A stretch of DNA of 64,000 nucleotides from Nelumbo lutea (GCA_022828595.1 JAKGHH010000001.1:211743848-211807847); one strand, 5' to 3'; positions 10,157 to 25,100 are shown, counted from the first letter of the stretch. The notes: a model not told the origin generated them from the letters alone. Numbers and translations are program-made.

Positions 10157-13100
10157 CTGCCACATGTATGTGTCAGTTACACATGATACCCAGAAAGAGA
10201 ATGAAGGAAAATTAACTCTATCTTCAATTCTTAATATAATAATTGAGAAGGAACAGAACATATTACATGTCATGCCCATCCTAAGCAAAACAACACCCAA
10301 ACCCTCGAGAACTATAACATCCTGATGTTTCTTTTTTTGATGGATAATACATCCTGATGTTTTTTGTCATTTGTCATAGGCCCCTCTTTTCTTGTCTGTA
10401 ATATTTCACTGTATTTGATCCCTTCTCAAACCATCCACAACAGGAAAAGAAAATGAAAAAGGAAAACAAGGCAATTAACAAATATCCATTTCCAAAATGG
10501 AAGAAACTAGTTATGTAAAACAAATATATTATCACTCTTTACAAACATGCAATAGCTTATTTCTTTTTTTTTTCTGGAGAATTGGAAAAAGATGGAACAC
10601 CAAGAACATAGACTACCAAGTTTGCTACTTACTCGTCCAAGATGGTAAAGATATTATCCCGAACTTGGCAGAAGAGTTTGATGTTATCTTGTAACTGCAA
10701 AGGGGGAAGAGGTGAAACAAAGATGTCAGCTCAGTTCATTTGCAACAACGCATGCCTGTCTGTGTGACCATAGCAAGGCATTCCATGTTTCAAAAGATGG
10801 GAAACTTACCCTCATGATAGATTCTATCAATGTTATATAATACAAAATATAATACCACGGTAATTTTTGTGAAGAATACCCAGAAGCAACTAAACCTCAC
10901 CGCCTACCAGCTTCAGATCAGTTTCTTAACAGTAACCATTCTTTCTTTAATTAACATTAGTATGACGTAATTTTTTTCTGAATTAGTAATAAATACTTGT
11001 ACTTTTCTGTATTTTGCTTCCCTCTATTTGGAGTGAAGATAGGGGGGGGGAGGTGTATATAAATATATATTAGAACACTTGTTTCAATGATCCAATTAAA
11101 AATATGGGCCAGTAAATATCATTACGATGAAGGACCGATACACAAAACTTGTAGAATTAATTTATTCTATAGGGGCCCGTATTGGGCCATTTCGGGAGAT
11201 ACAGATCCGATACTTTACTTCCCTCTCTCTCTCATGAATGTTTTTGTTAATTACTCCTATTAATTTATTCTATTTTCAAGGCAGGTTTTCAAATTCGAAT
11301 GTAGATTCTAATGACCAATTGGAAGCTTTAATTACTCTTGCATTTAAGGTATGTTTTGTATTTGAGTTCGGCCTGCCTGTTAGGCTGATAACAGTCAAGG
11401 AAAAGAGAGAAGAGGGAACGAGAGAAAGAGAGAGAGAGAAAAGAGGAGTAGAAGAGAGGACAAGAAGAAAGGTCTGGTTCGAATGAGAGAAAAATCAACC
11501 CTCCCATTTGGCCAGATCTGTTTTATATTACTAAACTATTGTGGAAAAGTCACATGTGCCCCTACTTAAGTTAGGGACATTAGATCTATCATAAACTTAC
11601 ACATCAGCACCTAACCATAAGCACAAAAACAGAAATACCCCTACATACTCGACACTAACACTCCCCCTCAAGCTGGAGAGGGAGTTACATATGTAGTCCA
11701 CTCTACCCCGACTCAATCTTTTAGTAAACAAATCTGCCCACTAGTTCCCTGTGTTGACATATGCAGTGTCTATCACTCCACTCGGCACCTTCTCTCTAAC
11801 AAAGTGATAGTCAACCTCTACGTGCTTGGTTCTCTCATGAAACACCGGATTACAGGAAATATGAACTGCAGCTTGATTGTCATAGTAGAGCTTCATCGGA
11901 GTATCAACAGTGTATCCCATCTCCTATAGAAAGTTCCTTAGCCACACTAATACACAAATAGTATGTGTCATAGCTCTATATTCTGCCTCTACATCGCTTC
12001 TTGCCACAACTGTCTGCTTCTTGCTTTTCCGTCACTAGATTACCCCCAAGAAAAGTGCAATAGCCTGTTGTAAATCTCCTATTAGATACAGAACCGACAC
12101 AATCAGCAACAGTATATCCTTCTATTTCAAGTTTTCCACCACTTCTATATATCAAACCATGACCAGGAGCCCCCTTTAAATACCTTACAATCCTTAGAAC
12201 CGCATCCCAATGTGGAACCAGAGGTTTCTGCATGAACTGACTTACCACACTAACTACGAATGAAATGTCTGGCCAAGTGATGGTTAAGCAGTTCAATTTA
12301 CCTACCAGCCGCCAATATCTACCAGGGTCTTCCAACGCTTCACTCATATCACCGCTCAACTTAGTGTTTGTTTCCATAAGTGTTTCACCTAGTTTAGCAC
12401 CTAACAAACATGTTTCTTTAAGCAAGCCAAGAACATATTTCCTCTGACACAAGTTAATACCATGCTTAGATCTTGCTACTTCTATCCCCAGGAAATACTT
12501 CAATTTACCAAGGTCCTTTGTCTAAAAATGTTCCTGTAAAAAAATCTTAAACCTGCCAATGCCCATTTTATCATTTCCGATAATGACAATATCATCTACA
12601 TACACCAGCAATAGGATCTTCCCTGCCTGGGAATCATGACTGAAGACTGAATGGTCAACTTGGCACAGTTTCATACCAAACTTCTTTACCGCCTCATTAA
12701 ATCTACCAAACCATGATCGAGGGGACTGTTTAAGCCCATAAATGGCCTTCAGTAGTTGGTGCACCTTACCATCCTCCCCCTGAGCAACAAACCACCGTGG
12801 TTTCTCTATATAGACCTCCTCGAGCAGATCACCATGCAAAAAGGCATTCTTGATATCAAGCTAATAAAGGGGCCAATCATACATCACAACCGGGGAGAAA
12901 GTCTCTATGTAATCAATACCATAGGTTTGGGAATACCCTTTGGCAACCAGTCTAGCTTTCAGCCGCTCTACACTACCATCAGGTAAGTACTTAACCGTAT
13001 AAACCCACTTACAACCAACAACCTACTTACTAGGAGGAAGAGTGGTGAGTTTCCATGTATGATTATGGGCCAGAGCTGAGAGTTTTTCCATCGCACGACA

Positions 13101-16100
13101 CCATCCTAGAGAGGCAAGGGCTTCCTGGACATCCTTAGGGATAACAACAGAGGATAACAAAGAGATAAACTGGCAATGGGAAGCAGAAAGGTGAGTAAGT
13201 GAAACATAATTAGAAATAAGATGAAGGGCACAACTGCGTTTACCTTTCCGCACGACAATGGGAAGATCAAGATCAAATGCTGGGGTTGGTGCTAGTGTGG
13301 GAACGACTACCGGATCTATCGACGATGATGGAGCTGGAGGAGCCGGTACATGTGGGCGATGTGTATACACGTGATGGATAAGTGGTCGTTCAACAAGTGG
13401 TGGCACCAGAGGCAAGGACTTGGTCATAGCTGGAACAAGATGAACAAAATCCACAACTGGAAGAGGAAGGGGAGGAGGTGATGAAGAGGAAGAAACATCA
13501 CTAAACCCCAAGAAAAATGGAGTAGACTCAAAAAAGGTAACATCAGCACACAAAGGAATATCAAGAGATGGGATGATAACACTTATACCTTTTCTGAGTT
13601 CGAGAATAGCCAAGGAAGATGCACTTAATAGATCGTGCGCCTAACTTGTCCTTTCTTGGCCCCAGATTATGAACAAAGCAAACACACCCAAAAACCCAAG
13701 GAAAAAGAGAAAATGGAGACAAGGTAGAAAACAATGCAGTGAATGGAGAATGACCATCAAGGATAGACGTGGGCATCCGGTTAGTCAAGAAGCAAGATGT
13801 AAGCACTGCATCACTCCAAAAAGATTTGGGGGCATTCATGTGATGCATGAGGGATCGAGCTGTTTCCAAACGATGATGGTTCGATGACGGTTCTTTCTCT
13901 CAACCACCCTGTTTTGTTGTGGGGGTGTAGATACACGAAGTCTAATGAATAATGCCATATTGGTCTAGGTATTCTTGAAATGATGAAGAGAAATGTTCAC
14001 GACCATTATCGGAACGAAAAATTTTAATGTGAATACCAAATTAGTTGCGAATCTCAACATAAAATTTTTGGAAAATGGTAAACAATTCACTTTTTTCTTT
14101 CATTAAACAGAGCCACGTCATCCTTGAATAATCATCAACAAAAATGACAATATTTATATCCATTGTATGACATTACTTTATAAAAACCCCAAACATCTGA
14201 ATGAACCAAAGAAAAAGGACTCGACATACGGTTATCAACTCTAGGACTAAGGGGAACACGATGATGTTTCCCCAACTGACACGACTCACAATCCAAAACA
14301 GATAGATGACTCAAAGAAGAAACCAAAGACTTCAAAACTTTCAGTGAAGGATGACCAAATCTACAATGCCACTAGAAAGGAGAAAGAGACGATTGCAGAG
14401 CTGTTGACGTACTTCCACCACCAACAAGATAATACAACCCACCAGCTTCATGCCCTCCACCAATCTTCATCCCCATCTTGAGATCCTGAAAAACAAATGA
14501 AGAGGGGTAAAAGGTAATGAATCAATTAAGAGAAAAGGTAATGAATCAATTAAGAGACTTGGTCAACTTACTAACTGACATAAGATTAAAAGAAAATTTA
14601 GGGACATACAAAACTGAGAATAAAGATACAGGGTCCATGTTAACATTACCAACACCACAAATGGAAGATGTGGAACTATTAGCAAAGGTAACAAATTGTG
14701 ATTTTGGGCAATGAGAGAGGGAAGAAAACACACCTGGAATTCCAGTCATGTGATCGAAGGCTCTAGAATCAATAATCCAGGGATTGGGTGTGGATGCCAG
14801 ACAAGCCATACCTGAGTGTGAGAGTGGTTGTGTTCTGCTAAGATGTGGCCTGAACAAACCTCTCATACTCATCATGAGGAACACTCATCATCTCCTTCCC
14901 AATAACATCTGTGGATGTAGAAGATATTTGATTAATTGAATGACTCATTTCTAAAGCTACCATCACTAGTCACGGCATGATTGGCCCAAGTTGAGGGTGG
15001 ACCATACAAGTCATAGCAATAATTAATGGTATGTCCATCCATACCACAGTGTACACCTCCTCGTATCCGAACTACGTCCTCTGCCATGGGCTCCCCCTAA
15101 ATCTCGACCTCCAGTACGACCACCACCACGGTTATATGTAGGTCCACTACCACCACTCCAGCCATATGTCGATCCACTGTTGCCACTATGGCCAGATTGA
15201 GCTCCCCGAGCTCAACCTCTAACACCACAGCCTCTGGATACTACAAAGGCTAATCTATTGGAAACATTAGGGTTCTTGGTAGATCCGATGGAAATCCTCC
15301 TAAGTCAAGCAAACACCTCTTTTAAGGAAGGGAGAGTTGACCCTCCTAGTATCTGAGCCCGCATTGGTTCATACTCAGATTTCAGCCCAACCAAAAATTG
15401 AGTCACATTAAGTTGTTCCCTCTGTTGTTGCTGAATTTTGACATCAGAAATGAGGGGGTGATAAACATTCAATTCATTACAAATGTTTCTCATACTAGCA
15501 TAATACTCCTCAAGACTCCGATTACCTTATTGTAGATTAAAGTATTCCTGATACAACCGATATACTCTGGTTGTATTTTCTTGGCCCGAATACAACTTCT
15601 TAGCATGGTCCCACACTTCTTTGGCAGCATCAAGAAACAAGAAATTTACACTAATCTTGGGTTCCATACTATTCCATAACCATGTGATAATCTGTGCATC
15701 TGCTTGCTCCCAATCATCATACTCATGAGAATAGGTGGAGGATTTTTCATCCCTTTTGTGTTTCACCTTCTTCTTTGCCTTAAGAAAGACTTCTACAGAT
15801 TTAGCCCAAGGTACATAATTTTCTCCATTCAACTTAATGGAGGTCATTTGAACATTCAGGTAGTCAGTGGGAACCATCACACTAGTCTTGCTATCACTAC
15901 TGTCACCCATTGCTAAATTCTGGTATTACTGAATTTGGCACACTAGACCACACCACATTGATTTCAACACTTACTATTGCTGTAAACTGCACTCTTTACA
16001 CCACAACCCCTACCTCACGACTACCTGAAACTTTACCACACTATTTGAGGAACACTTCCGCTTCGAATCACACTGAAAACTGTACAAACCCTAGCACACT

Positions 16101-19100
16101 ACAATCTGAAATCCCACCATACTATCTGAAACAGACTTATCATTTAATTCACACCAAGAAAATGCATAGAACCTCTTACCTGATCACCCGAAAATCAGAC
16201 CACACAAAGCACCCATTGCACCACACGAATCAGCCCTCTTCTCTTCATCGATTAGGGGAGGGCTTCTTAGAAACCGCAGCAACCGACTACGAACACCATA
16301 ACTGGAGGCATAGAAACCTCCAAGGGAAGAGGGCGATCACTCCTTTTCAGCCCTTTCCCTTATCTCCATCTAATGGTAAAGAAAGCAAGAGAAAACCCTA
16401 GATTGGGTGGAAAGAAAGAGAAAACCCATATTAGAATTCGGCTTGCCTGTTAGACTGATAAGAATCAAGAAAAAGAGAGAAGAAAGAAAGAGAGCAAGGA
16501 GAAGAGTAGAAGAGAGGACAAGGAGGAAAATGTATGGTTCAAATGAGAGAAAAATCAACCCTCCCATTCGGCCAGATTTGCTTTATATTACTAAAATAAT
16601 GTGGAAAAGTCACATGTGCCCCTACTTAAGTTAGGGACATTAGATCTAACATAAACTTACACATCAGCACCTAACCATAAGCACAAAGACAAAAATACCC
16701 CCACATAATCGACACTAACATTTTGAAATTTGAGTTTAGATTCTAGCGCCTAATTTGAGCTCTCTCCTTAATTAACCTTTCTGCACTCCAACATTTAAGG
16801 CAATTTCTATTTTTTCCCTCTCATTATTACCCCTACATTTAAGGCAAATTTTCACAAGCCATTGCTTTTTAGCATAAAAACTACAAGTTAGCAATGACAA
16901 GATTGAATTGGTCATGGAGTGGTCACTAAGTTGTAATGACCATAAGCTGACCACCATGCAATACCACAATTGCTTGTTATAGTTACTAGCATTTTGATTT
17001 TTAAGTAAACTTGCTCTTGATGTATAAATCCTAAAATTGTTTTTTAGAATTTATATATTAATAAACATTAAGGTAAATTATACTGATTTTTTGAAAACTA
17101 AAGTATATACATGTACATTTTAGTTGTCATTTTTCAACATTTGTCAATTGTGTTCCAATATCTCACACTTTGACAAACAAAATAAAGCCCTCATATGCCC
17201 ACAGCTTGATCCTCTATCAAATCTTGCAGCTTGCACTACAAAAAGGACTTTCTTCTTTTCCAACCAGGATAAAGACAGTCTCGAAACATAAACTTGAAGG
17301 CAAAATAAACGAACCCAAACACCAAGCCCAAGACTTCTGCTGTAACTCTTAAACTTCCCCCTCAACAGAATATTAGTATATTACCAAACAATAACGTTAA
17401 AGAGGGCGCACCCTCAAAGTAGTTGGATGGAGAGTTTAAGTTTATCAAAACCATGATAAAAAGATTCCAAGAATACCCATCTTCCAAATTCAAAGAGGGA
17501 ACAATTGGAGAAAACATTACAGAGAAATAACCAAACCCACTTTACAGGGTTTTTAGGAAAGAAATGAGAGAACCATGGATATTTATCCTCCATACAGCGA
17601 GAAATATGTACGAAAAGTGTGGAGCAGAAAAAAATGAAAATAAGAGAAGAAAAGATGCCTGAAAGGAGATCAAATAGGAACCCATTTGAAGTTCAATGCA
17701 GAACACCCGGGACTGTAAAATCCACAATAAATTTATATAAAAGTAAATACAAAAACATACTGAAGAAAATGATAAAATATGACAATGAAACATGAAAACA
17801 AATTACGGGTTTATATCAAAGTAGCACCGAAAGAGTTCCTGAGAGGTTGATGAAGTTTCTAGGTTGGACAGACGGGCGAGTTGCATGCACAAGGTTTTGC
17901 TTTGCGGAGCAATGACGGAAGCATGGTGGGAGTGAGTCTGTTAGTACGTGTAGGAGGTGAAATGTGGAATGTAAGTTTGGTTGTCCGGCACTGGAGAGAA
18001 AGTGTGGAGTCCAAGTTTGGTTCTTGACTGAAACGAGATGACAGAGAACAGAGTCGAGAGAGAAGCGGGAGTGAGATTTTGGGTCTTTTGGGAACTAAAA
18101 GAATGAATTAACATCCATCCGTCCCGTTAGGTAAGTGCAGGAGCGGGAGGACACTCGGCAGGCTTTCACTGTGTGGGGGCGTTTTTGGGAAATGAGGCAG
18201 TGGAGCGCAGATATGAACTCTAAAGAGTCACGTGACTAATATCTTATGACAAACTCGGCCCAACTACTCCTTTAAGCCCAGCCTCCTTCACGTGACTACT
18301 TAAAGAGTCACGCGGATGGGCCCGAGCCATTAGGCCCACCCAGTTCGACTCTCTCTTATGGTTCACCCCAGCAATTCCTTGACTTGACCGCTGGCCTGAA
18401 TTTAAATTCTCTTTTTTTCACGTATCTTCTTTAAAACTATTAATTAACACCTATGCATATGATCAGCTGCCTTTCTCCACACTCCACCTCTGCTGTTCCA
18501 ATTTGGTGAACCTTCCATTCTCTAATGCTTTCAACAAACAAGGAATTGCCATGTAAACACTCCCTCTCCACCTGTTCATCTTCTTCCCTCCTACCTTCCT
18601 TCCACAAAAAGACTTCCATGGAGGTTGTCATCCACACCAAGTAGGATGAACCATCTGTCACAAACTCCACCTTTCTGGGTATCTCTTCTGGTTTCACACA
18701 GTTGAACTTTAAGGCTGCTGAATGAAGACCACATGCAAAAACACCAACTGAGCACTGCAAATGGATGCCAAGGATTCAAAAACTTCTCCTTTCCACAGAT
18801 TAAAGGGCAACCCAATTATTCCAAGGATGATATTAATTTCAACACAAGCTTCTCTGGCATTAGACAGAGGGCACCATCTTGACACTGTTACAGAACCCAA
18901 AGAGGAATTGATGTTTGTTGCATCTATCTTTTTCTCAATTATCCAGTAAATCGACTAGAGCCTTACATTTTTCAAATGGGGTAATAATAATGGAGTTTTT
19001 TATTTTTAACTCCAACACTACTGCTATGAACATCCAATCCACTGGCTGCAGCTTAGTTTGAATTACCAGTTTCATTTTCCACTCCTCCATACCTCCGTTA

Positions 19101-22100
19101 GCAATCATCCTACTCCACTGAGTACCCTCTCTAATTACAATTGAGGCATCTTTTTGATACATCTTCTCCTCCATGAACTGTTCTGGTTCTCCATGTTTGT
19201 TCACTGCTAGAGTGGTCTCCCTTCCTTGTTAGAAACCTGGGCTTCTTGCTGCTCACTCTGCTCCAAGAACTCTATGAGAACTGTTAAAATCTCCTTCCAT
19301 CCTTCACTTCTCCTTCCTTCAGGTAAGCATATCAATTGTTTTTTCCTGTTTCGACTGCTGCTACAGTAGTCCGAACAGGAAGAGGAGAAGAAGAAGGGTC
19401 ATCAAAAATCTGATGGTTAACCCATCCAGTCGACCCCCTTAATCTATATTAGATTCTAACAATGTTTACAAAGACAGAAATGCCCTTACTTAAGTGTGGG
19501 GCAGAGTAACTCTAATAACATTGCCACAAAAGCAAGTTACTTAATAAACAGAAGAAGACTAAACTACCCCTATTCAGCAAATCTTAACACTCCCCCTCAA
19601 GCTGCCACAAAAGTGTGGGGCAGAGTAACTCTAATAACACTGCCACAAAAGCAAGTTACTTAATAAACAGAAGAAGACTAAACTACCCCTATTCAGCAAA
19701 TCTTAACACTCCCCCTCAAGCTGGAGAATATATGTCATATAATCCCAGCTTGTTACATAGATAGTTCACTTTCCCTGAGCTTAGAGCTTTTGTAAACAAA
19801 TCTGCCCACTAGTCATTGGAGCCCACATGTTCTGTATTTATCTCTCCGGCAAGAACCTTCTCTCTCACAAAGTGGCAATCAACCTCTATGTGCTTTGTTC
19901 TCTCATGAAAGATAGGATTGGATGAGATATGGAGTGCAGCTTGGTTGTCACAGTACAATTTCATAGGTTTATCCATGTGAAACCCAATTTCTTGTAGGAG
20001 ATTCCTCAGCCACACTAATTCACAGGTAGTGTGAGCCATGGCCCTATATTTGGCTTCAGCACTGCTTCTAGCTACAACCGTCTGCTTTTTATTCTTCCAT
20101 GTCACAAGATTTCCTCCCAGAAATGTGCAATAGCCTGTAGTAGATCTTCTGTCACTCACTGAGCCTACCCAATCTGCATCTGTATACCCAACTACTTCAA
20201 GTTTTCCTCCTGGTTCATACAATAGCCCACGGCCTGGAGCTCCTTTCAGATACCTCACAATTCTAAGGACTGCATCCTAGTGAGGTATACGAGGGTTCTG
20301 CATGAACTGGATCACCACACTGACTGCAAAGGAGATGTCAGGTCTCGTGATAGTCAGATAATTCAGCTTTCCCACTAGTCGTCTATACCTTCCAGGATCT
20401 TTAAATACTTCTCCTGTATCACTGCTCAACTTAACATTTGGTTCCATAGGGGTCTCAGCCGGTTTTGCACCTAACAGATTCACACCTTGTTTTGACCTGA
20501 CAACCTCTATTCCCAAGAAATACTTTAATGTTCCAAGGTCCTTTGTTTGAAAATGATTTTGCAGAAATACCTTTAGTTTGTCAATCCCCAATTTATCACT
20601 ACCAGTGATGACAATATCATCCACATAGACCACTAATAAAATCTTCCCAGCTTCTGAGTCATAGCTAAACGCTGAGTGATCAACCTGGCATTGCTTCATT
20701 CCAAAACACTTCACCACTTCGCTGAACTTCCCAAACCAAGCACATGGAGATTGCTTCAACCCATAAATTGCTTTCTTCAGCTTGCACACCTTACCACCCT
20801 CCCCCTGAGCAACAAACCCAGGTGGTTGCTCCATATATACCTCCTCTACTGGATCACCATGGAGGAAGGCATTCTTTATGTCAAGTTGAAGGAGAGGCCA
20901 ATCATACATAACTGCCAAGGAAATTAGGACACAAACGGAACCAATTTTAGCCACCGAAGAGAATGTCTCCATGTAGTCCACACCATACAACTGTGAGTAA
21001 CCTTTAACAACAAGTCTGGCCTTCAGACGCTCCACACTACCATCTGGCAAGTACTTCACAGTATACACCCATTTACAGCCCACAACATGCTTACTAGGTG
21101 GGAGAGTAGTAAGTTCCCACATTTGAATATGTTGAAGAGCAGAAAGTTCCTCCTCCATTGCCCACCGCCATCCAGGTGAACTAAGAGCTTCTTGAACATT
21201 GTTATGTATGTGAATAGAAGACAAAAGTGAAACAAACTGGCGATGTGAGGTAGAAAGACGAGATAATGAAACAAAATTGGAAATGGAATGGAGTGTAGAA
21301 CTACGTTTACCTTTCCGTAAGGCAATGGGTAGGTCAAGATCTGAAGGTTCAGCAATAAGAGCCATGAGAGGATCTGCAAATGAGGTAGAAGCAAGAGGGG
21401 CCGATGTCGTTCGACGTATATACACTTGTCGGATCTGTGGTCGTTCAATGATGACCTGCACTAGATAAGGAGATGAGTCTACTCCAACAACAGCCTCTGG
21501 AACTGAATCACTGACAGGAAGAAGAAGAGGAGGTAAGGATGAGGACAAGGGTGCTTCATGATTGGAGAAGGGGACAGACTCAAAAAGTGTGACATCAGGG
21601 CAGACATAGCACTTTCGGGCAATGGGATTATAACACTTATACCCTTTTTGAGTCCGAGAATAGCCAAGGAAGACACATTTAATTGAGCGTGCATCTAGCT
21701 TGTCTATTCCAGTACTCAGATTATGAACAAAGCACACACAACCAAAGACACGAGGAGTTAATGGAAACGGAGATAAAGTGGGAAACAAGATGGAGAAGAG
21801 GGACCGACCATGAAGAATAAAAGAGGGCATCCGATTAATGAAAAAACATGCAATGAGTACAGCATCACTCCAAAACCGTTTAGGAACATTCATGTGGTGA
21901 AGCATAGACTGAGCAATTTCAAGAAGATGACGATTCTTCCGTTCAGCCACCCCATTTTGTTGAGGGGTGAAAGAACACGAGGTCTGATGAATAATGTCAT
22001 GTTGTTCTAAATATTGTTGAAATGTAGTAAGAAAGTATTCACGACCATTATCTGAACGGAGAACTTTGATTGGAACACCAAATTGTGTGCGTATTTCAGC

Positions 22101-25100
22101 ATGAAATTTTTGAAAAATGGAAAATAATTCACTTCTTTCTTTCATTAAGTAAATCCATGTCATTCTTGAACAATCATCAATAAAGGAGACAAAATACTTG
22201 TACCCATTATAAGACTCTATTTTGATTGGACCCCAAACATCTGAATGAACCAAAGAAAAATGACTCAACATACGACTCTCCACTCTTTGACTGAAGGACA
22301 CACGACGGTGTTTACCAAACTGACATGACTCACATTGTAAAACTGACAACTGACTCAATGATGGAACCAACATCTTGAGAACCTTGAGAGATGGATGTCC
22401 CAGTCGACAATGCCATTGTAGAGGAGTAAGGGAAGTCTGAAGTGCAATTGAAGATCCACCGCCGTCAAGGTAATACAATCCACCAGCTTCATGCCCCCCA
22501 CCAATCTTCTTCTCCGTCCTGAGATCCTGAAAAACACAAGTGGAAGGAAAGAAGGTAACAAAACAATTAAGAGCTTTGGTTATTTTACTAACAGACATAA
22601 GATTGAATGGAAACTTAGGTACATATAAAACAGATGATAAGGGAACAGAAGCCAAGTCAACATTACCAACACCACAGATGGGAGATGAGAACCCATTGGC
22701 AAGTGTAACAGTTTGTGATGTGGAGGTTTCAGAAAGAGAAGAGAACACACCCGGAGTCCTGGTCATAGGATCTGAGGCTCCAGAGTCAATAATCCAGGAA
22801 GGAGTTTTAGATGACATGCAAGCAATACCTGATTGGGCATATGTGGCAGTGGTATGCTGTGAAGTAGTTTGAAAGAACCGTTCATACTCATCATGCGGAA
22901 CACTCACCATCTCCCTCCCAGAAGTAGATGTAGATGTGGGAGGTGTTCGATCTGCCAGTTTACTGTTACTAATAGAAACCTCGCCTGCTACAGCATGATT
23001 AGCCCATTTAGAGGGAGGGCCATGTAGGTCATAACAGAAATTCATTGTGTGTCCATCCCTACCACAATGAGTACACTTCCTTGTAGAGTTGTTTTATCCT
23101 TTGCCACGGCCCCCCCTGAGTCACGGCCACCCCGACCAATCATTGAATTGCCACAGCCCCCTCTGGAATGACCTCCCCCTCTTGTACTATGTCCACCACC
23201 TCTAGTTGTCACAAGTGCTGATCTATCATACTGTGTGGGGTTCTCTGTCTGGCCCAAAGAAATTCTACGAAGTCTTGAGAATACTTCCTCAAGTGTAGGA
23301 AGAGTAGAGCTTCCCAATATTTGAGCTCTAACTGGTTCATATTCCGACTTCAGCCCCACTAAAAATCTTGTAACATCTAGTTGCTCCCTTTGCTGTTGTT
23401 GAACTTGAATATCTGGAGTAAGGGGATGATAGACATTGAGTTCATTCCTTATATTCTTCATGCAGGCATAGTACTCTTCTAGTGTTTTGGTTCCTTATTG
23501 TAAATCAAAGTACTCCTGATACAGCTGATATACTCTTGTTCTGTTATCTTGTCCAGAATATAGCTTCTTATCATGCTCCCATATATCCTTAGTTGTATCA
23601 AGGAACATGAAGTTGGCACTGATTTTGGGTTCCATACTATTCCACAGCCAAGTCATGATTTGAGCATCTTCTTGTTCCCAATCATCAAACCCTGGAGTGT
23701 CAACCGGTGGCTTCTCATCTCTTACATGCTTTACTTTCTTCTTTGCCTTGAGAAAAACTTCCACTGATTTAGCCCATGGAACATAGTTCTCCCCATTTAG
23801 CTTAATTGAGGTCATTTGTACCCCTAGGTAGTCGAAGGAAATTAGTACACTAGGTTTCTGATCATTGTAGCCATCTCCTATTGCTGCCATTGTACTCTTT
23901 CACAGTTGTCTCTAACTTTACTTCTCAGCTACAAGCTGATTGATGTTGTTCACAATTTGATATTTCAGCACCTATTGCAGCCTCAAAACACCACAGTGGA
24001 AGCACACACTTGTTCTTATTCACACTACTGCTGACTTCACACACTTACGTCCCACATAAGCATCAGTTTACCATTCACTAATCACAAGTAGAGACCCTCT
24101 TACAACCACTCAAGCACCACAACACAGCCAAATCTACTGCACCCAGTTCAGACTTGTTTAACACACTTAAGAGGGCATTACACAACCACAAGGAGTTCGG
24201 CAAGGTCACTGCATTCTACCTTACACCACTCGGCCACTTACAGCAGCCCTAACACCATTCAACAACTTACAGCAGCCCTACACCATTCGGCTACTGCACA
24301 CACAGCCCTTCCTAGGGCAACAATGAACCTAGTTCTCTAGGTTCTACTCAATACTAACAGCTTCTTGTAGGGTTTCTACCCAGAAATATAAGTAACACTA
24401 GAAGAAGAGAGAACCAACCTTCCTTTGAGAATATCAATCAACCATTCACTGCTGAAGTCACTTTCCTTGTTGAAGAAGGTTATGCGCAGCAGAGAGACAA
24501 GCTGTAATGTTTCTGACCTAGGGCGAACCAGTTCTCTCCATCGACTGACCAGAAACGAAGGTGAAGAGTCACAAACAATGCTGAGGTGCTTTACGAACTG
24601 ACGTAGGTCAGGAGCATGGCTCTGATACCATGTTTCGACTGCTGCTACAGTAGTCCGAACAGGAAGAGGAGAAGAAGAAGAAGAAGAAGAAGGGTCAGTC
24701 GAAAATCTGATGGTTAACCCATCCAGTCGACCCCCTTAATCTATATTAGATTCTAATAATGTTTACAAAGACAGAAATGCCCTTACTTAAGTGTGGGGCA
24801 GAGTAACTCTAATAACACTGCCACATAAGCAAGTTACTTAATAAACAGAAGAAGACTAAACTACCCCTATTCGGCACATCTTAACATTTCCCTTTACCGA
24901 AAAATTCATATAGTGTTTTTCTTTTGATAAATGAAAATTTCATGTAGGGTTGTGAATCTTCCTTTAGCATTTGATTTTCTTTCAGCCTTAAACTCTCTAT
25001 TTACCTAAATCTTCATACTCTTACAGGTATCTCTTCTCTGAGATAAGGCTTGTACCACAAACCCCTGAAACCATTCCATTACTTCTTTCTCCCACTAATA

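Larger units (their letters stand above)
11359..16720 (-). mobile_element. Ty1/copia element A (degenerate, minus strand)
   Basis: The LTRs are 11359-11660 and 16429-16720, each with the minus-strand start TGTTAGTGTCGA. They are flanked by ttttg at 11354-11358 and 16721-16725, taken as the target duplication. A polypurine tract lies at 11661-11678 beside the 3' LTR. The expected initiator-Met primer site next to the 5' LTR (before 16429) is missing, so that junction is probably deleted. Coding order is gag, protease, integrase, RT, RNase H as in copia. Every part is broken by stops and frameshifts. It lies in intron 5 in the sense of the host gene. The inner LTR boundaries are uncertain by a few bases because both start TA rather than TG on the plus strand. 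Confidence 0.85.
19342..24891 (-). mobile_element. Ty1/copia element B with perfect target duplication
   Basis: The LTRs are 19347-19589 and 24631-24886, flanked by tttcc at 19342-19346 and 24887-24891. The primer site complementary to initiator-Met tRNA (gctctgatacca on plus, 24619-24630) sits directly against the 5' LTR, and the polypurine tract (19709-19726) precedes a duplicated LTR piece. The LTRs are highly similar, so the insertion is relatively recent. It carries a 922-codon open pol frame but has stops in gag, before RNase H and near the C-terminus. It is inserted into a LINE ORF1 remnant, in the sense of the host gene. Confidence 0.95.

Noticed and set aside
15527..15529. A variant nuclear genetic code in which TAA/TAG encode Gln
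   Set aside because: The host gene uses TAA as its terminator and has no in-frame TAA/TAG. The recurrent stops are confined to decaying transposons.
11359..16720. A primer-binding site for copia A
   Set aside because: No initiator-Met complement is found next to the 5' LTR; the region before 16429 reads gaaaaccca and does not match.
18440..18900. A host gene on the minus strand from three overlapping frames
   Set aside because: The best wording ([17 protein letters not shown]) fits LINE ORF1 and the frames are mutually shifted, so a decayed LINE is the simpler reading.
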